Positions 36,291 through 44,621 are shown, counted from the first letter of the stretch. The stretch: DNA of 64,000 bases from Caulobacter flavus (GCF_003722335.1 NZ_CP026100.1:3570001-3634000), one strand, 5' to 3'. A program made the numbers and translations. Notes: generated by a model from the letters alone, not told the origin.

Positions 36291-36716
36291 ATGGCCAATC
36301 CCTTTTCGCTGCTGCTTCCGGCGCTGGTTCCGTCGTGGAACTTCTTCGACGTCATCGCTCCGTCGCCGCGCGTCGAATACGCCCTGGCGGAAACGCGCGA
36401 CGCCGTCTTGGACGCCTGGACCGAGTTCCGCCCTCGGCCTCAACGCCTGTCGCCCGCCGCCATGCTGGCCCGGCTGTTCTGGAATCCGCGCTGGAACGAG
36501 AGCCTGTTCCTGGTCAGCTGCGCCGAGCGCCTGGTCGAGGAGCCGACCGCTCACGGCGAGGACGAGATCTTCCGCCGTATCGCCGCCGATCTCGCCACCC
36601 AGCCGGACGCCGCGCCCTGGCTGTCGTTCCGGCTGCTGTTCATCGACCCGACGGGCGAGCGCGACGTGCTTTACCAGACAGCACCGCGCCTGCGGGCGGA
36701 CATCGACGTCCGATGA
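36291..36716 (+). CDS. Hypothetical protein paired with HTTM protein
   Basis: The 141-residue protein has an N-terminal segment LPALVPSWNFFDVIAPSPRVEYA, then RLFWNPRWNESLFLVSCAERL and LSFRLLFIDPTGERDVLYQ. There is no signal peptide, but hydrophobic and aromatic residues are frequent. I do not recognise a named domain. AGGAGGGACC precedes the ATG. Its stop overlaps the next start (ATGA), so it is translationally coupled to the HTTM-type membrane protein and very likely works with it. Confidence 0.8.
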   Translation: MANPFSLLLPALVPSWNFFDVIAPSPRVEYALAETRDAVLDAWTEFRPRPQRLSPAAMLARLFWNPRWNESLFLVSCAERLVEEPTAHGEDEIFRRIAADLATQPDAAPWLSFRLLFIDPTGERDVLYQTAPRLRADIDVR

Positions 36717-37393
36717 GCTTCGACCACGCCCTTCGCCTGACCGAGGCACTGCTGGCCCTGGCGCTGATCCAGCAGAGCCTCGAGCATCTGCGCGCCTTCC
36801 GTCGCGAGCGGATCCTGTTCGGCGCGCGCATCGTCCTTTGCCTGTTGGTCCTGGCCGGGGTGACACAGCCCTGGCCGCTGGTCGCTCTGGCGGGCCTGTC
36901 GCTGCTGATCCTCCAGCGCTTCAGCGGTCCCTACAACGGCGGCAGCGATCGGCTGGGCCTGCTAGCCCTGTGGTGCCTGACCCTGGCGCGGACGCTGCCG
37001 GTCGAGGCCTGGCGCGAGCTGGCCTTCGGCTATCTCGGCGTGCAGCTGATGCTGTCCTACTTCATCTCCGGCTGGGTGAAGATCGTGAACCCCGACTGGC
37101 GAAGGGGCGCAGCCCTGCGGCAGGTGTTCGCCTTCTCGGCCTATCCGGTCTCCGAGAGCCTTCGCGGCTGGGCCGAGCGGCCGCGTCTGCTGCTGGCCAT
37201 GTCGTGGGCGGTGATGCTGTTCGAACTGGCCTTTCCGCTGACCATGGTCTCGCAGCTGTCGCTGGTGGTCGGGCTCGTGGTCGCCGCGACCTTCCACCTG
37301 GCCAATGCCTGCCTGTTCGGCCTCAACCGCTTCTTCTGGACCTGGGTGGCGGCCTATCCGGCCATTCTCTGGCTGCAACAGCGCCTGTTCTAG
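36713..37393 (+). CDS. HTTM-domain-like integral membrane protein
   Basis: The 226-residue protein has several membrane helices (about 40-62, 80-100, 105-125, 155-180, 185-220). The core FISGWVKIVNPDWRRGAALRQ and SYFISGW matches the HTTM (vitamin-K gamma-carboxylase-like) membrane family, in which a charged Lys-x(2)-x-Asp-W patch follows a helix. The luminal domain of true gamma-carboxylases is absent, so enzymatic carboxylation is not implied. It forms a two-gene operon with the 141-residue protein. Its TAG stop shares CTAG with the convergent lactonase gene. Confidence 0.75.
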   Translation: MSFDHALRLTEALLALALIQQSLEHLRAFRRERILFGARIVLCLLVLAGVTQPWPLVALAGLSLLILQRFSGPYNGGSDRLGLLALWCLTLARTLPVEAWRELAFGYLGVQLMLSYFISGWVKIVNPDWRRGAALRQVFAFSAYPVSESLRGWAERPRLLLAMSWAVMLFELAFPLTMVSQLSLVVGLVVAATFHLANACLFGLNRFFWTWVAAYPAILWLQQRLF

Positions 37394-38541
37394 CCCCAGG
37401 CCGGGAAGACGAGGCAGGTCGGCCGATCCGCGGCGATCGCCTGGCCGGTGGCGGCAAGGCGGCCGGAGGCCTGATCGCGGGCCAGCACGGTCACCGTGTT
37501 CGAGCCCTGGTTCGCCGCCAGCAGCCAGCGGCCGGTGGGATCCAGCGCGAAGCTCCAGGGCGTCTTGCCGCCCGAGGCGATGCGCTGAAGCTCCCGCAGC
37601 TCGCCGCTGGCCTGGTCGACGGCGTAGGCGACGATGACGTGCTCGACGCGGATCGAGGCGTAGACGAAGCGGCCGTCGGCGCTAACCGCGACCTCGGCGC
37701 CGTTGATCGGTGGTTCGCCGCCGGCCCGCAGGGTCTGGACGAGGGCCAGGCGACCGGCCTCCCAGCGATAGGTTCGCGTCTCCGGCACGATCTCGCTGAG
37801 CAGGTAGACGAAGCGGCCATTGGGGTGCGGCGCCAGGTGGCGCGGCCCGGTTCCCGGCGGCAGGGCGACCGAGGCCTCGTCAGGCGGACCCAGTTTGCGC
37901 GTCGCGGCGTCGTAGTCGTGGACGAAGATCCGGTCCGCCCCGAGATCGGCGACTAGGGCTTTGCGGCCGGTCGGATCGACCATCACCGCATGGGCGTGCG
38001 GGCCCTGCTGCTGGGGAGCCGGTCCCGAGCCCGTATTGGCCTGAACCGAGGCCGTCGCCTCAAGCCCGCCATCGGCGCGGACGGGCAGGGCGGCGACGTG
38101 GCCCGTGCCATAGTGCGCGACTAGCAGCCCGCCGGCCTCGCGATCCAGAGACATGTGCGCCGGACCGCCGCCGCCGGAGGCGACCGTCGAGATCACGGTC
38201 AGGGCGCCAGTCGAGGGATCGGCCTTCAGCGCGTGGACCTGGCCCTGCTCGCCGGGGCCGTAGCCGGTTTCGCTCAGCGCGTAGATCAGGGGGCGGCTGG
38301 GATGGGCGACCAGCCAGGTCGGCCGGAGCAGTGGCGCGACCACGCCGATCGGGCTCAGCTTGCCTGTAACGAGGTTCAAGCGCGCCGCGACGATCCCCTG
38401 GTCGTCCTTGTCCGCCTGACCGCCGACATAGACCAGCCGCTCGTCCTGCGATGCGGCCTGGGCCGTCGAGGCGGCCATCAGGCCCAGCGCGCCGGCGGCG
38501 ACCGCGCGGCGGGTGGGCGAGGCGTGTCTGGAATCGGTCAT
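37390..38541 (-). CDS. Lactonase family (YbhE/6-phosphogluconolactonase-like beta-propeller), exported
   Basis: The 383-residue protein is a seven-bladed beta-propeller of the lactonase family. Repeated blades contain the PSRPLIYAL, PNGRFVYLLSE, DGRFVYASIR and PTGRWLLAANQGSNTVTVL motifs, and HAHAVMVDPTGRKALVADLG marks the active centre. A TRRAVAAGALGLMAAS start looks like a twin-arginine signal, so it is probably periplasmic. It would hydrolyse a sugar lactone. GGGAGGAG precedes the ATG. It is divergent from the FecI-type sigma gene, which may tie lactone formation to the pectin-type uptake locus; that link is inferred. Confidence 0.9.
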   Translation of the reverse strand: MTDSRHASPTRRAVAAGALGLMAASTAQAASQDERLVYVGGQADKDDQGIVAARLNLVTGKLSPIGVVAPLLRPTWLVAHPSRPLIYALSETGYGPGEQGQVHALKADPSTGALTVISTVASGGGGPAHMSLDREAGGLLVAHYGTGHVAALPVRADGGLEATASVQANTGSGPAPQQQGPHAHAVMVDPTGRKALVADLGADRIFVHDYDAATRKLGPPDEASVALPPGTGPRHLAPHPNGRFVYLLSEIVPETRTYRWEAGRLALVQTLRAGGEPPINGAEVAVSADGRFVYASIRVEHVIVAYAVDQASGELRELQRIASGGKTPWSFALDPTGRWLLAANQGSNTVTVLARDQASGRLAATGQAIAADRPTCLVFPAWG

Positions 38542-38610
38542 CGGCGTCTCCTCCCGTCGTGCTTGTCAGGCTTTCGTCGGGGCGTCGATAAGACCACTCG
38601 GGTTTCTGCA

Positions 38611-38662
38611 TCGAAGAAAATCGCGCCGGGTTTGACGGAAATCGGCGGGCCGTGCATCGCTC
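38611..38662 (+). promoter_or_regulatory. Putative ECF-dependent promoter (copy 1) upstream of the FecI-type gene
   Basis: TCGAAGAAAATCGCG leads into TGACGGAAATCGG (38633-38645), and CATCGCTC follows at 38655-38662. The same three parts, with 18 bases from GGAAA to CATCGCTC, occur upstream of the TonB-receptor gene. A GGAAA-type -35 and a short -10 are typical of FecI-like promoters. The fit means the sigma gene is probably autoregulated. Confidence 0.65.
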
Positions 38663-38671
38663 CCTCCAGAG

Positions 38672-38708
38672 CAACTCGAACAGAGTGCCAGACAACTCGA
38701 AGAGAGTG
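38672..38708 (+). repeat. Direct repeat in the sigma-gene leader
   Basis: CAACTCGAACAGAGTG (38672-38687) and CAACTCGAAGAGAGTG (38693-38708) differ at one base and are 21 bases apart. They lie between the candidate promoter and the chosen GTG start. The function is unknown; a leader binding site is possible. Confidence 0.6.
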
Positions 38709-38723
38709 ATTGGGGCGGAAACG

Positions 38724-39305
38724 GTGTCGGAGGGGCGTGCGCGCGTCGTGGCTTGGATCGGGCGGGAAATCCTGCCCCACGAAGCCGACCTGCGCGCCTG
38801 GTTGCGGCGAGCCTTCGCCACGGCCGGCGACGTCGACGACATCGTGCAGGAAACCTACTGCCGCCTGGCGGGCCTGTCCCTGGTCGACCATATCGGCGAG
38901 CCCAGGGCCTATCTGTTCCAGGCCGCCCGCAGCGTCGCGCTGGAGCAGTTGCGCCGCGCGCGGGTGGTGCGGATCGACACGGTGACGGAAATCGACGCGC
39001 TGAACGTCGAACTGGACGAGCCTTCGCCCGAGCGCATCGCCGGCGGGCGGCGCGAACTGGAGCGGGTGGGGCGGCTGATCGCCGCCTTGCCTGACCGTTG
39101 CCGCCGCATCTTCGAGATGCGCAAGATCGAGGGCCTGCCGCAACGCGAGATCGCCCGCCGCATGGGCGTGACCGAGAACGTGGTCGAGAACGAATCCGTG
39201 AGGGGGCTGCGCGCCATCCTCGCCGCCCTCGCCGAGGGTGAAACCGAACAACCCACGGCCGTCAGGAGGCCGAGTACGCATGACCGAACGCGAAAGCGCC
39301 GCTGA
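38724..39305 (+). CDS. FecI-type ECF sigma factor
   Basis: The product is 193 residues from GTG 38724. Region 2 is seen as LRAWLRRAFATAGDVDDIVQETYCRLAGL with AYLFQAARSVALEQLRRARV. Region 4 is seen as RIFEMRKIEGLPQREIARRMG followed by TENVVENESVRGLRAIL. This is the FecI subgroup of extracytoplasmic-function sigma factors, held by a FecR partner until an outer-membrane receptor signals. GTG 38652 would lie inside the candidate promoter's -10 area, so it is rejected as start. A purine-rich GGGGCGGAAA precedes 38724. The fecR-like gene overlaps its 3' end by 26 bases. Confidence 0.93.
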   Translation: MSEGRARVVAWIGREILPHEADLRAWLRRAFATAGDVDDIVQETYCRLAGLSLVDHIGEPRAYLFQAARSVALEQLRRARVVRIDTVTEIDALNVELDEPSPERIAGGRRELERVGRLIAALPDRCRRIFEMRKIEGLPQREIARRMGVTENVVENESVRGLRAILAALAEGETEQPTAVRRPSTHDRTRKRR

Positions 39306-40236
39306 CATCGAGGCGGCCGCCGCCCGATGGGTGGTGCGCGCCGATCGCGGGGATCTGGACCCGGCCGAGCTGGACGTCTGGCTGGCCGCCGATACGCGTC
39401 GCCAGGGCGCCTATGTCCGGGCCCAGGCCGCCTGGGGCCTGCTCGATCGTGGCCGGGTGCTGGGCGGCGAGGAGCGAGCGGCGCCGCCACGTCGTCGCAT
39501 CGATCGCCGGGGTCTGCTGGCGGGACTGGGCGCGGCGGCCGCCGCCTGCGTCGCCGTGGTCGTCGCGCCGCGCCTGCTGTCGGCGCGCTACGGCACCACG
39601 CTGGGCGAGATCCGCCGCGTGCCGCTGGCCGACGGCTCTCTGGCCGCCATCAACACCGACACCACGCTGGAAGTGGCGATGAAGCCGCGCAGGCGCGAGG
39701 TGCGTCTCGACCGGGGCGAGGTCTGGTTCCAGGTCGCCAAGGACGCCGATAGGCCGTTCGTGGTCGAGAGCGGCCCCGTGCGGGTGAGGGCGGTCGGCAC
39801 CGCCTTCTCCGTGCGCCGCCGCGACGGCGGCTGCGAGGTGCTGGTCACCGAGGGCGTGGTCGAGGTCTGGTCGGAAGGGGCGGGCGAGGCGCCGCGTCGG
39901 GTCACGGCCGGCGAGCGGGTCTTCGCTTCCGACAGCGCCGGCGCCGCCCGGCCTGTGCTGGCGTCGCTGGAGATCACCCGTGAGCTCGCCTGGCGCGAGG
40001 GGCAGATCGTGCTCGATGGCGAGGCCTTCGGCGCCGCGGCGCAGGAGTTCAACCGCTACAACGCCCGCAAGATCGTCATCGCCGATCCGGACCTGGCCGA
40101 GCAGAAGCTGGTCGGATGGTTCCGCACCAACGAGCCCGAAAGCTTCGCCCGCGCCGCCGCCGCCAGCTTCGGCGCCCGGGTGACGGTGCGCGGCGACGCC
40201 ATCCTCGTCCAGTCGGTCGCGCCCCTGGCGGAGTAG
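39280..40236 (+). CDS. FecR-type anti-sigma/sigma regulator
   Basis: The 318-residue inner-membrane protein has an N-terminal DUF4880-like helix (AAAARWVVRADRGDLDPAE), one membrane segment at about 68-88 (RGLLAGLGAAAAACVAVVVA) and the periplasmic FecR domain (EIRRVPLADGSLAAINTDT, RLDRGEVWFQVAKDADRPF, VRAVGTAFSVRRRDGG). A C-terminal STN-like region follows (QEFNRYNARKIVIADPDLA). It would bind the sigma factor on the cytoplasmic side and the receptor's STN domain on the periplasmic side. AGGAGG lies before ATG 39280. Overlap with the sigma gene shows tight coupling. Confidence 0.95.
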   Translation: MTERESAADIEAAAARWVVRADRGDLDPAELDVWLAADTRRQGAYVRAQAAWGLLDRGRVLGGEERAAPPRRRIDRRGLLAGLGAAAAACVAVVVAPRLLSARYGTTLGEIRRVPLADGSLAAINTDTTLEVAMKPRRREVRLDRGEVWFQVAKDADRPFVVESGPVRVRAVGTAFSVRRRDGGCEVLVTEGVVEVWSEGAGEAPRRVTAGERVFASDSAGAARPVLASLEITRELAWREGQIVLDGEAFGAAAQEFNRYNARKIVIADPDLAEQKLVGWFRTNEPESFARAAAASFGARVTVRGDAILVQSVAPLAE

Positions 40237-40265
40237 GGATTTCCGCCGACCGCGCGTGACGATCC

Positions 40266-40316
40266 TCGAAAAAATTCGCGGCGTTCTGACGGAAACCGGT
40301 TTCCGGCTCATCGCTC
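40266..40316 (+). promoter_or_regulatory. Putative ECF-dependent promoter (copy 2) upstream of the STN-type TonB receptor
   Basis: TCGAAAAAATTCGCG, TGACGGAAACCGG (40287-40299) and CATCGCTC (40309-40316) repeat the arrangement found before the sigma gene, with identical spacing from GGAAA to CATCGCTC. It lies 56 bases before the receptor start. Confidence 0.7.
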
Positions 40317-40371
40317 AAGACAGGCGCTCCCAGAAGCGCCGTGCGAAACGACAAACAGGGAGGGCGCGGAA

Positions 40372-43300
40372 ATGGGTTGTCCGCGATACGTCTACGGAAA
40401 ATCGGCGCTGATGCTGGCGGCTGGGGCCGCGGCGGTTCTGGCGGGAAGCCAGGCCCAGGCCCAGTCACGCAAGTTCGACGTGCCGGCGCAGGCCGCCGCC
40501 ACCGGCATTCCCCAGTTCGGCAAGCAGGCCGACCTGCAGATCCTGGCGCCCCAGGCGGCCGTCCAGGGCAAGCGGGTCAACGCCGTGCGCGGAACCTACA
40601 CCGTCTCCGAAGGGCTCTCGCGCCTGCTCGATGGCGCCAACCTGACCGTGGTCTCCAACGACGGCCGCACCGCCGTGCTGGGCCAGAAGGGTTCGGTACA
40701 ACTGGCCTCGACCGCGCCCGTCGCGATCCCGCAGCAAGCAGACCCCGTCGGTGACACGATCGAGGAGCCTGCGGCCGTCGAGGAGGTGGTCGTCACCGGC
40801 TTCCGCGCCAGCCTGGGCAGCGCCCTGAACATCAAGAAGCGCACCAGCGGCGTCGTCGACGTCATCAAGGCCGAGGACATCGCCGACTTCCCTGACGCCA
40901 ACCTCGCCGAGTCCATACAGCGCGTGCCGGGCGTGTCGATCGCCCGCGACGCCGGCGAGGGCCGCCAGATCACCGTCCGGGGCCTGGGTCCGCAGTTCAC
41001 CCGCGTGCGCATCAACGGCGTCGAGGGCCAGAGCACGGCCAGCGGCACCGACAGCTCGGGCGGCGCGAACCGCAACCGCTCGTTCGACTTCAACGTCTTC
41101 GCCTCGGAGCTCTTCAACAGCATCACCGTGCGCAAGACCGCCTCGGCCTCGACCGAGGAGGGCTCGCTGGGCGCGACGGTCGACCTGCAGACCGGCCGGC
41201 CGTTCGACTACAAGGGCGCCACCCTCGTCATCTCGGCCCAGCAGGGCTACAACGACCTGTCGGAAAGCTGGGACCCGCGCTTTGCCCTGCTGGCGTCCAA
41301 CACCTGGGCCGACGGCAAGCTCGGCGCCCTGGTCTCGGTGGCCTACACCGAGCGCAACCTGCTGGAAGAGGGCCACGGCTCGGGCGGCTGGCTGAACGGC
41401 ACGGAGGTCGGCGGCTTCAGCCCGGCCTCGACCTTCACCCCGGCCAGCTCGGCCAGCGTGTTCACCCCGCGCTTCCCGCGCTATGGCCGCCTGACCCACG
41501 ACCAGAAGCGCCTGGGGATCACCACCTCGCTGCAGTTCCGGCCCGACGAGAAGACCCTGGTCACGGCCGACTTCCTCTATTCCGACTTCAAGGCCACCCG
41601 CACCGAGAACTGGCTCGAAGCCCTCTCGTTCGCCCGCAACGCCGCGCAAGGCGGCCGGCCCGAGATCATCGTTCGCGACGGCGTCGTCAACGCCAAGGGC
41701 GACATGGTCTATGGCCTGTTCGACGACGTCGACGTCGAGAGCGAGACCCGCTTCGACAAGCTCGACACCAAGTACACCCAGGCCACCTTCACGGCCGAGC
41801 ACCGCTTCTCCGACCGCTTCAAGGTGACGGGCCTGGTCGGGTTCTCGAAGTCGGACTTCGACAACCCGATCCAGACGACGGTGATCCTCAATCGCGAAAA
41901 CGCCGACGGCTTCTCCTACGACTATCGGAACAACGCCAACCTGCCGGCGATGAACTTCGGCTTCGACGTCACCGACCCGCTGGCCTACAATTTCGGCGCG
42001 GCGCGTTCGGAAATCCGTCTGCGTCCGCAGGGCGTGACCAACACCATCCAGACCGCCCAACTGGACGGCGACTACGAGCTGAACGACACCTTCCGCCTGA
42101 AGGCCGGCGTGAACCTGAAGAAGTACGAGTTCGACTCCTGGGCCCTGGCGCGGGTCAACGAGTCCGTCGTGCCGACCCTGCCGGCCGGCGTCACGCTGTC
42201 GAGTCTGACCAAGCTGGTCAGCGGCTTTGGCAAGAACCTCGGCGGTTCGGGCTATCCCACTAGCTGGGCCGCGCCCGATCTGAACGCCTTCGCCAAGCTG
42301 TTCGACATCTACAGCGGCACGGGCCTGTTCGAGCTGTCGGGCGCCAGCAACGCAAACGCCCGCGGCAACATCCGCAGCGTCGAGGAGAAGGACACCGCCG
42401 CCTACGTGCAACTGGACTTCAACTCCGACCGCTTCGCCTGGCCGATCCGCGGCGACGTCGGCGTGCGCTACGTCAAGACCGAGCAGAGCTCGACCGGCTA
42501 CCAGCTGGTCTCCGGCGCGGCCCAGCAGGCCACCGTCGATCGCGACTACGAGGACGTGCTGCCGGCCCTGAACCTGACGGCCGAGGTGACGCCCGACTTC
42601 CTGCTGCGCTTCGGCGCGGCCAAGGTCATGACCCGTCCGAACCTGGGCAGCCTGACGCCAGGCGGAAGCCTCAGCGTGGTGGGCGTGTTCAGCGTCAGCT
42701 CGGGCAATCCGTATCTCGACCCGATCCGGGCCACCACCTACGACCTGTCGGCCGAGTGGTACTTCGCCAAGGACGCCCTGCTGTCGGTCGGCCTGTTCTA
42801 CAAGGACATCGACAGCTACATCCAGACGCAGCGGATCTCGCAGACCTTCGCCGCCTCGGGCCTGCCCACCAGCCTGCTCGACGGCCTGGCCGGCGTGTCG
42901 GCCAACGACGTCTTCCTGTTCAGCAAGCCGGTCAACACCGAGGGCGGTCCGCTGAAGGGCATCGAGATCAGCTACCAGCAGCCGTTCAGCTTTCTGCCCG
43001 GCCCGCTGCGCCACACCGGCGCGATCTTCAACGTCACGATCGTCGACTCCAAGATCGACTACATCTCGTCGCGCTCGGCCACGGGCTTCGTGCAGAACGA
43101 TCTCGTCGGCCTGTCCAAGAACGCCTTCAACGCCACCCTCTACTACGAGGACAGCAAGTTCAGCGCCCGTGTCTCCGGCGCGTATCGCGACAAGTATCTG
43201 ACCGCCGTGCCCAGCGGCACGTCGACCAACGACATCGACGGGGTGCGCGACACCTTCACCGTCGACGCCTCGGCCTCGTACCAGATCAACAAGCGCCTGA

Positions 43301-43431
43301 AGGTCACCTTCGAGGGGCTGAACCTGACCGACGAATTCAACGACCAGTACACCGACAGCGTGCGCGACAGCGTCTACGTCTATTCGCACACCGGCCGGCA
43401 GTACAACTTCGGCCTGAGGTACTCGTTCTAG
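40372..43431 (+). CDS. TonB-dependent transducer with N-terminal STN signalling domain
   Basis: The 1019-residue protein has a signal peptide (to QAQAQ, ~31) and an STN domain at about 34-105 (KFDVPAQAAATGIPQFGKQA, GLSRLLDGANLTVVSNDG). A plug follows (VEEVVVTGFRASLGSALN, DANLAESIQRVPGVSI, RQITVRGLGPQFTRVRING), then a large barrel ending in QYNFGLRYSF. The STN domain contacts FecR, so substrate binding outside would activate the sigma factor encoded upstream. The VVVTGFRASL start and size place it with the glycan-uptake receptors of Caulobacter and Xanthomonas. A pectin methylesterase gene follows after a terminator, so pectic oligomers are the likely ligand (inferred). GGGAGGGCGCGG precedes the ATG. 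Confidence 0.96.
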   Translation: MGCPRYVYGKSALMLAAGAAAVLAGSQAQAQSRKFDVPAQAAATGIPQFGKQADLQILAPQAAVQGKRVNAVRGTYTVSEGLSRLLDGANLTVVSNDGRTAVLGQKGSVQLASTAPVAIPQQADPVGDTIEEPAAVEEVVVTGFRASLGSALNIKKRTSGVVDVIKAEDIADFPDANLAESIQRVPGVSIARDAGEGRQITVRGLGPQFTRVRINGVEGQSTASGTDSSGGANRNRSFDFNVFASELFNSITVRKTASASTEEGSLGATVDLQTGRPFDYKGATLVISAQQGYNDLSESWDPRFALLASNTWADGKLGALVSVAYTERNLLEEGHGSGGWLNGTEVGGFSPASTFTPASSASVFTPRFPRYGRLTHDQKRLGITTSLQFRPDEKTLVTADFLYSDFKATRTENWLEALSFARNAAQGGRPEIIVRDGVVNAKGDMVYGLFDDVDVESETRFDKLDTKYTQATFTAEHRFSDRFKVTGLVGFSKSDFDNPIQTTVILNRENADGFSYDYRNNANLPAMNFGFDVTDPLAYNFGAARSEIRLRPQGVTNTIQTAQLDGDYELNDTFRLKAGVNLKKYEFDSWALARVNESVVPTLPAGVTLSSLTKLVSGFGKNLGGSGYPTSWAAPDLNAFAKLFDIYSGTGLFELSGASNANARGNIRSVEEKDTAAYVQLDFNSDRFAWPIRGDVGVRYVKTEQSSTGYQLVSGAAQQATVDRDYEDVLPALNLTAEVTPDFLLRFGAAKVMTRPNLGSLTPGGSLSVVGVFSVSSGNPYLDPIRATTYDLSAEWYFAKDALLSVGLFYKDIDSYIQTQRISQTFAASGLPTSLLDGLAGVSANDVFLFSKPVNTEGGPLKGIEISYQQPFSFLPGPLRHTGAIFNVTIVDSKIDYISSRSATGFVQNDLVGLSKNAFNATLYYEDSKFSARVSGAYRDKYLTAVPSGTSTNDIDGVRDTFTVDASASYQINKRLKVTFEGLNLTDEFNDQYTDSVRDSVYVYSHTGRQYNFGLRYSF

Positions 43432-43466
43432 GCCGGACCGAACCTTCCTCCTCCCAGGGGAATGTT

Positions 43467-43510
43467 GGGCGTCGGCCGTCCCTCCCGGCCGGCGCCCGTT
43501 CTTTTCTTTT
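43467..43510 (+). terminator. Intrinsic terminator after the STN-type receptor gene
   Basis: GGGCGTCGGCCG pairs with CGGCCGGCGCCC around a short loop (one mismatch) and is followed by a T-rich GTTCTTTTCTTTT. It lies immediately before the pectin methylesterase gene, whose expression therefore probably depends on read-through or another promoter. Confidence 0.75.
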
Positions 43511-43520
43511 CGAGGCTTCG

Positions 43521-44621
43521 ATGACGATGGTTTCGCGCCGGGCCGTGGCGGCCGGGCTTCTGCTGCTTCCGGGCGTGGCCTCGGCCGCGCCGCGCTACGA
43601 CGCCGTGCTCAAGCGCCCCGACGATCCGCGCCGGTTCGCGGTCCCTACCTACGAGAAGCTGTCGGCGGCCGTGGCCGCCGCTCCGGCGAACGGTACGCGG
43701 CCGTTCCGCATCCTGGTGGCCAAGGGCGTGTTCGACGAGCAGGTCGTCATCGACAAGCCGTTCGTCCACCTGATCGGCGAAAGCCGCACGGGCTCGATCG
43801 TCACCCACCTTGCCGCCTCGGGCCTGACCGCGCCGGACGGCAAGCGCTGGGGCACCTTCCGCACGCCGACCCTGTTCGTCCGGGCGCCGGACTTCTCGGC
43901 TCGCAACCTGACCATCCGCAACGCCTTCGACGGCCTGGCCGAGATGACCAGGCCCGGCGGCCTGCACTCGCATGACGGCGGCGGCCCCCAGGCCGTAGCC
44001 CTGATGCTCGACAAGGGCAGCGACCGCGCGCGGTTTACCGAAATCGACATCCTCAGCTACCAGGACACCCTGTTTCCCGACGCGGGCCGCAGCCTGTTCG
44101 AGCGCTGCCTGATCGCCGGCAGCTACGACTTCATCTTCGGCGCGGGCAGGACGTTCTTCCGGGACTGCGAGATCCGCTCGCTGCCGCGTCCGGTCGATCC
44201 GGTCGACGGCTATGTCGTCGCGCCCAGCACCCCGATCGACCAGCCGTTCGGCTTCGTGTTCAAGGATTGCCGCCTGACCAAGGCGGCGGGCACGGCGCGT
44301 CGCTCGGTCTATCTGGGCCGGCCCTGGCGGCCGTCCAGCCAGTTTCCCGACGGCCACTACGGCGACCCGAGGTTCGTCGGGGCGAGCGCCTTCATCGACT
44401 GCTGGATGGACGACCACGTGGCCCCGGAGGGGTGGACGCAGATGTGGTACACCGGCAAGGACGGCGACCCGCGCACCATGCTGCAGCCGGAAGACGCCCG
44501 CTTCTCGCAATATGGCTCGAAGGGGCCCGGCGCGGCCGCCTTCCGGCGGGGCCGGGCGCTGACCGCCGCCGAGGCCAGGGCGATGGGCGTCCGCGCCGTG
44601 CTGGCCGGCTGGAGCGTCTGA
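43521..44621 (+). CDS. Pectin methylesterase (CE8)
   Basis: The 366-residue secreted protein (signal peptide to ASAA, ~23) is a right-handed beta-helix pectinesterase that removes methyl groups from polygalacturonate. Active-site residues are Gln157 (GGGPQAVALM), Gln181/Asp182 (YQDTLF), Asp203 (GSYDFIFG) and the Arg in LGRPWRPS. It lies downstream of the FecI/FecR/TonB-receptor trio and completes a pectin-use locus. GAGG precedes ATG 43521. It is convergent with the ScfR-like gene, with a 4-base gap between stops. Confidence 0.95.
   Translation: MTMVSRRAVAAGLLLLPGVASAAPRYDAVLKRPDDPRRFAVPTYEKLSAAVAAAPANGTRPFRILVAKGVFDEQVVIDKPFVHLIGESRTGSIVTHLAASGLTAPDGKRWGTFRTPTLFVRAPDFSARNLTIRNAFDGLAEMTRPGGLHSHDGGGPQAVALMLDKGSDRARFTEIDILSYQDTLFPDAGRSLFERCLIAGSYDFIFGAGRTFFRDCEIRSLPRPVDPVDGYVVAPSTPIDQPFGFVFKDCRLTKAAGTARRSVYLGRPWRPSSQFPDGHYGDPRFVGASAFIDCWMDDHVAPEGWTQMWYTGKDGDPRTMLQPEDARFSQYGSKGPGAAAFRRGRALTAAEARAMGVRAVLAGWSV

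Noticed and set aside
38652..38723. GTG 38652 as start of the FecI-type sigma factor
   Set aside because: It lies inside the conserved promoter element (just before CATCGCTC) shared with the receptor gene; the extra residues are not part of sigma region 2.
40465..43389. 974-codon reverse-strand open frame opposite the STN-type TonB receptor
   Set aside because: The receptor motifs on the forward strand are complete; the reverse product shows no fold and has the shadow composition (Val, Gly, Asp, Gln, Arg rich).
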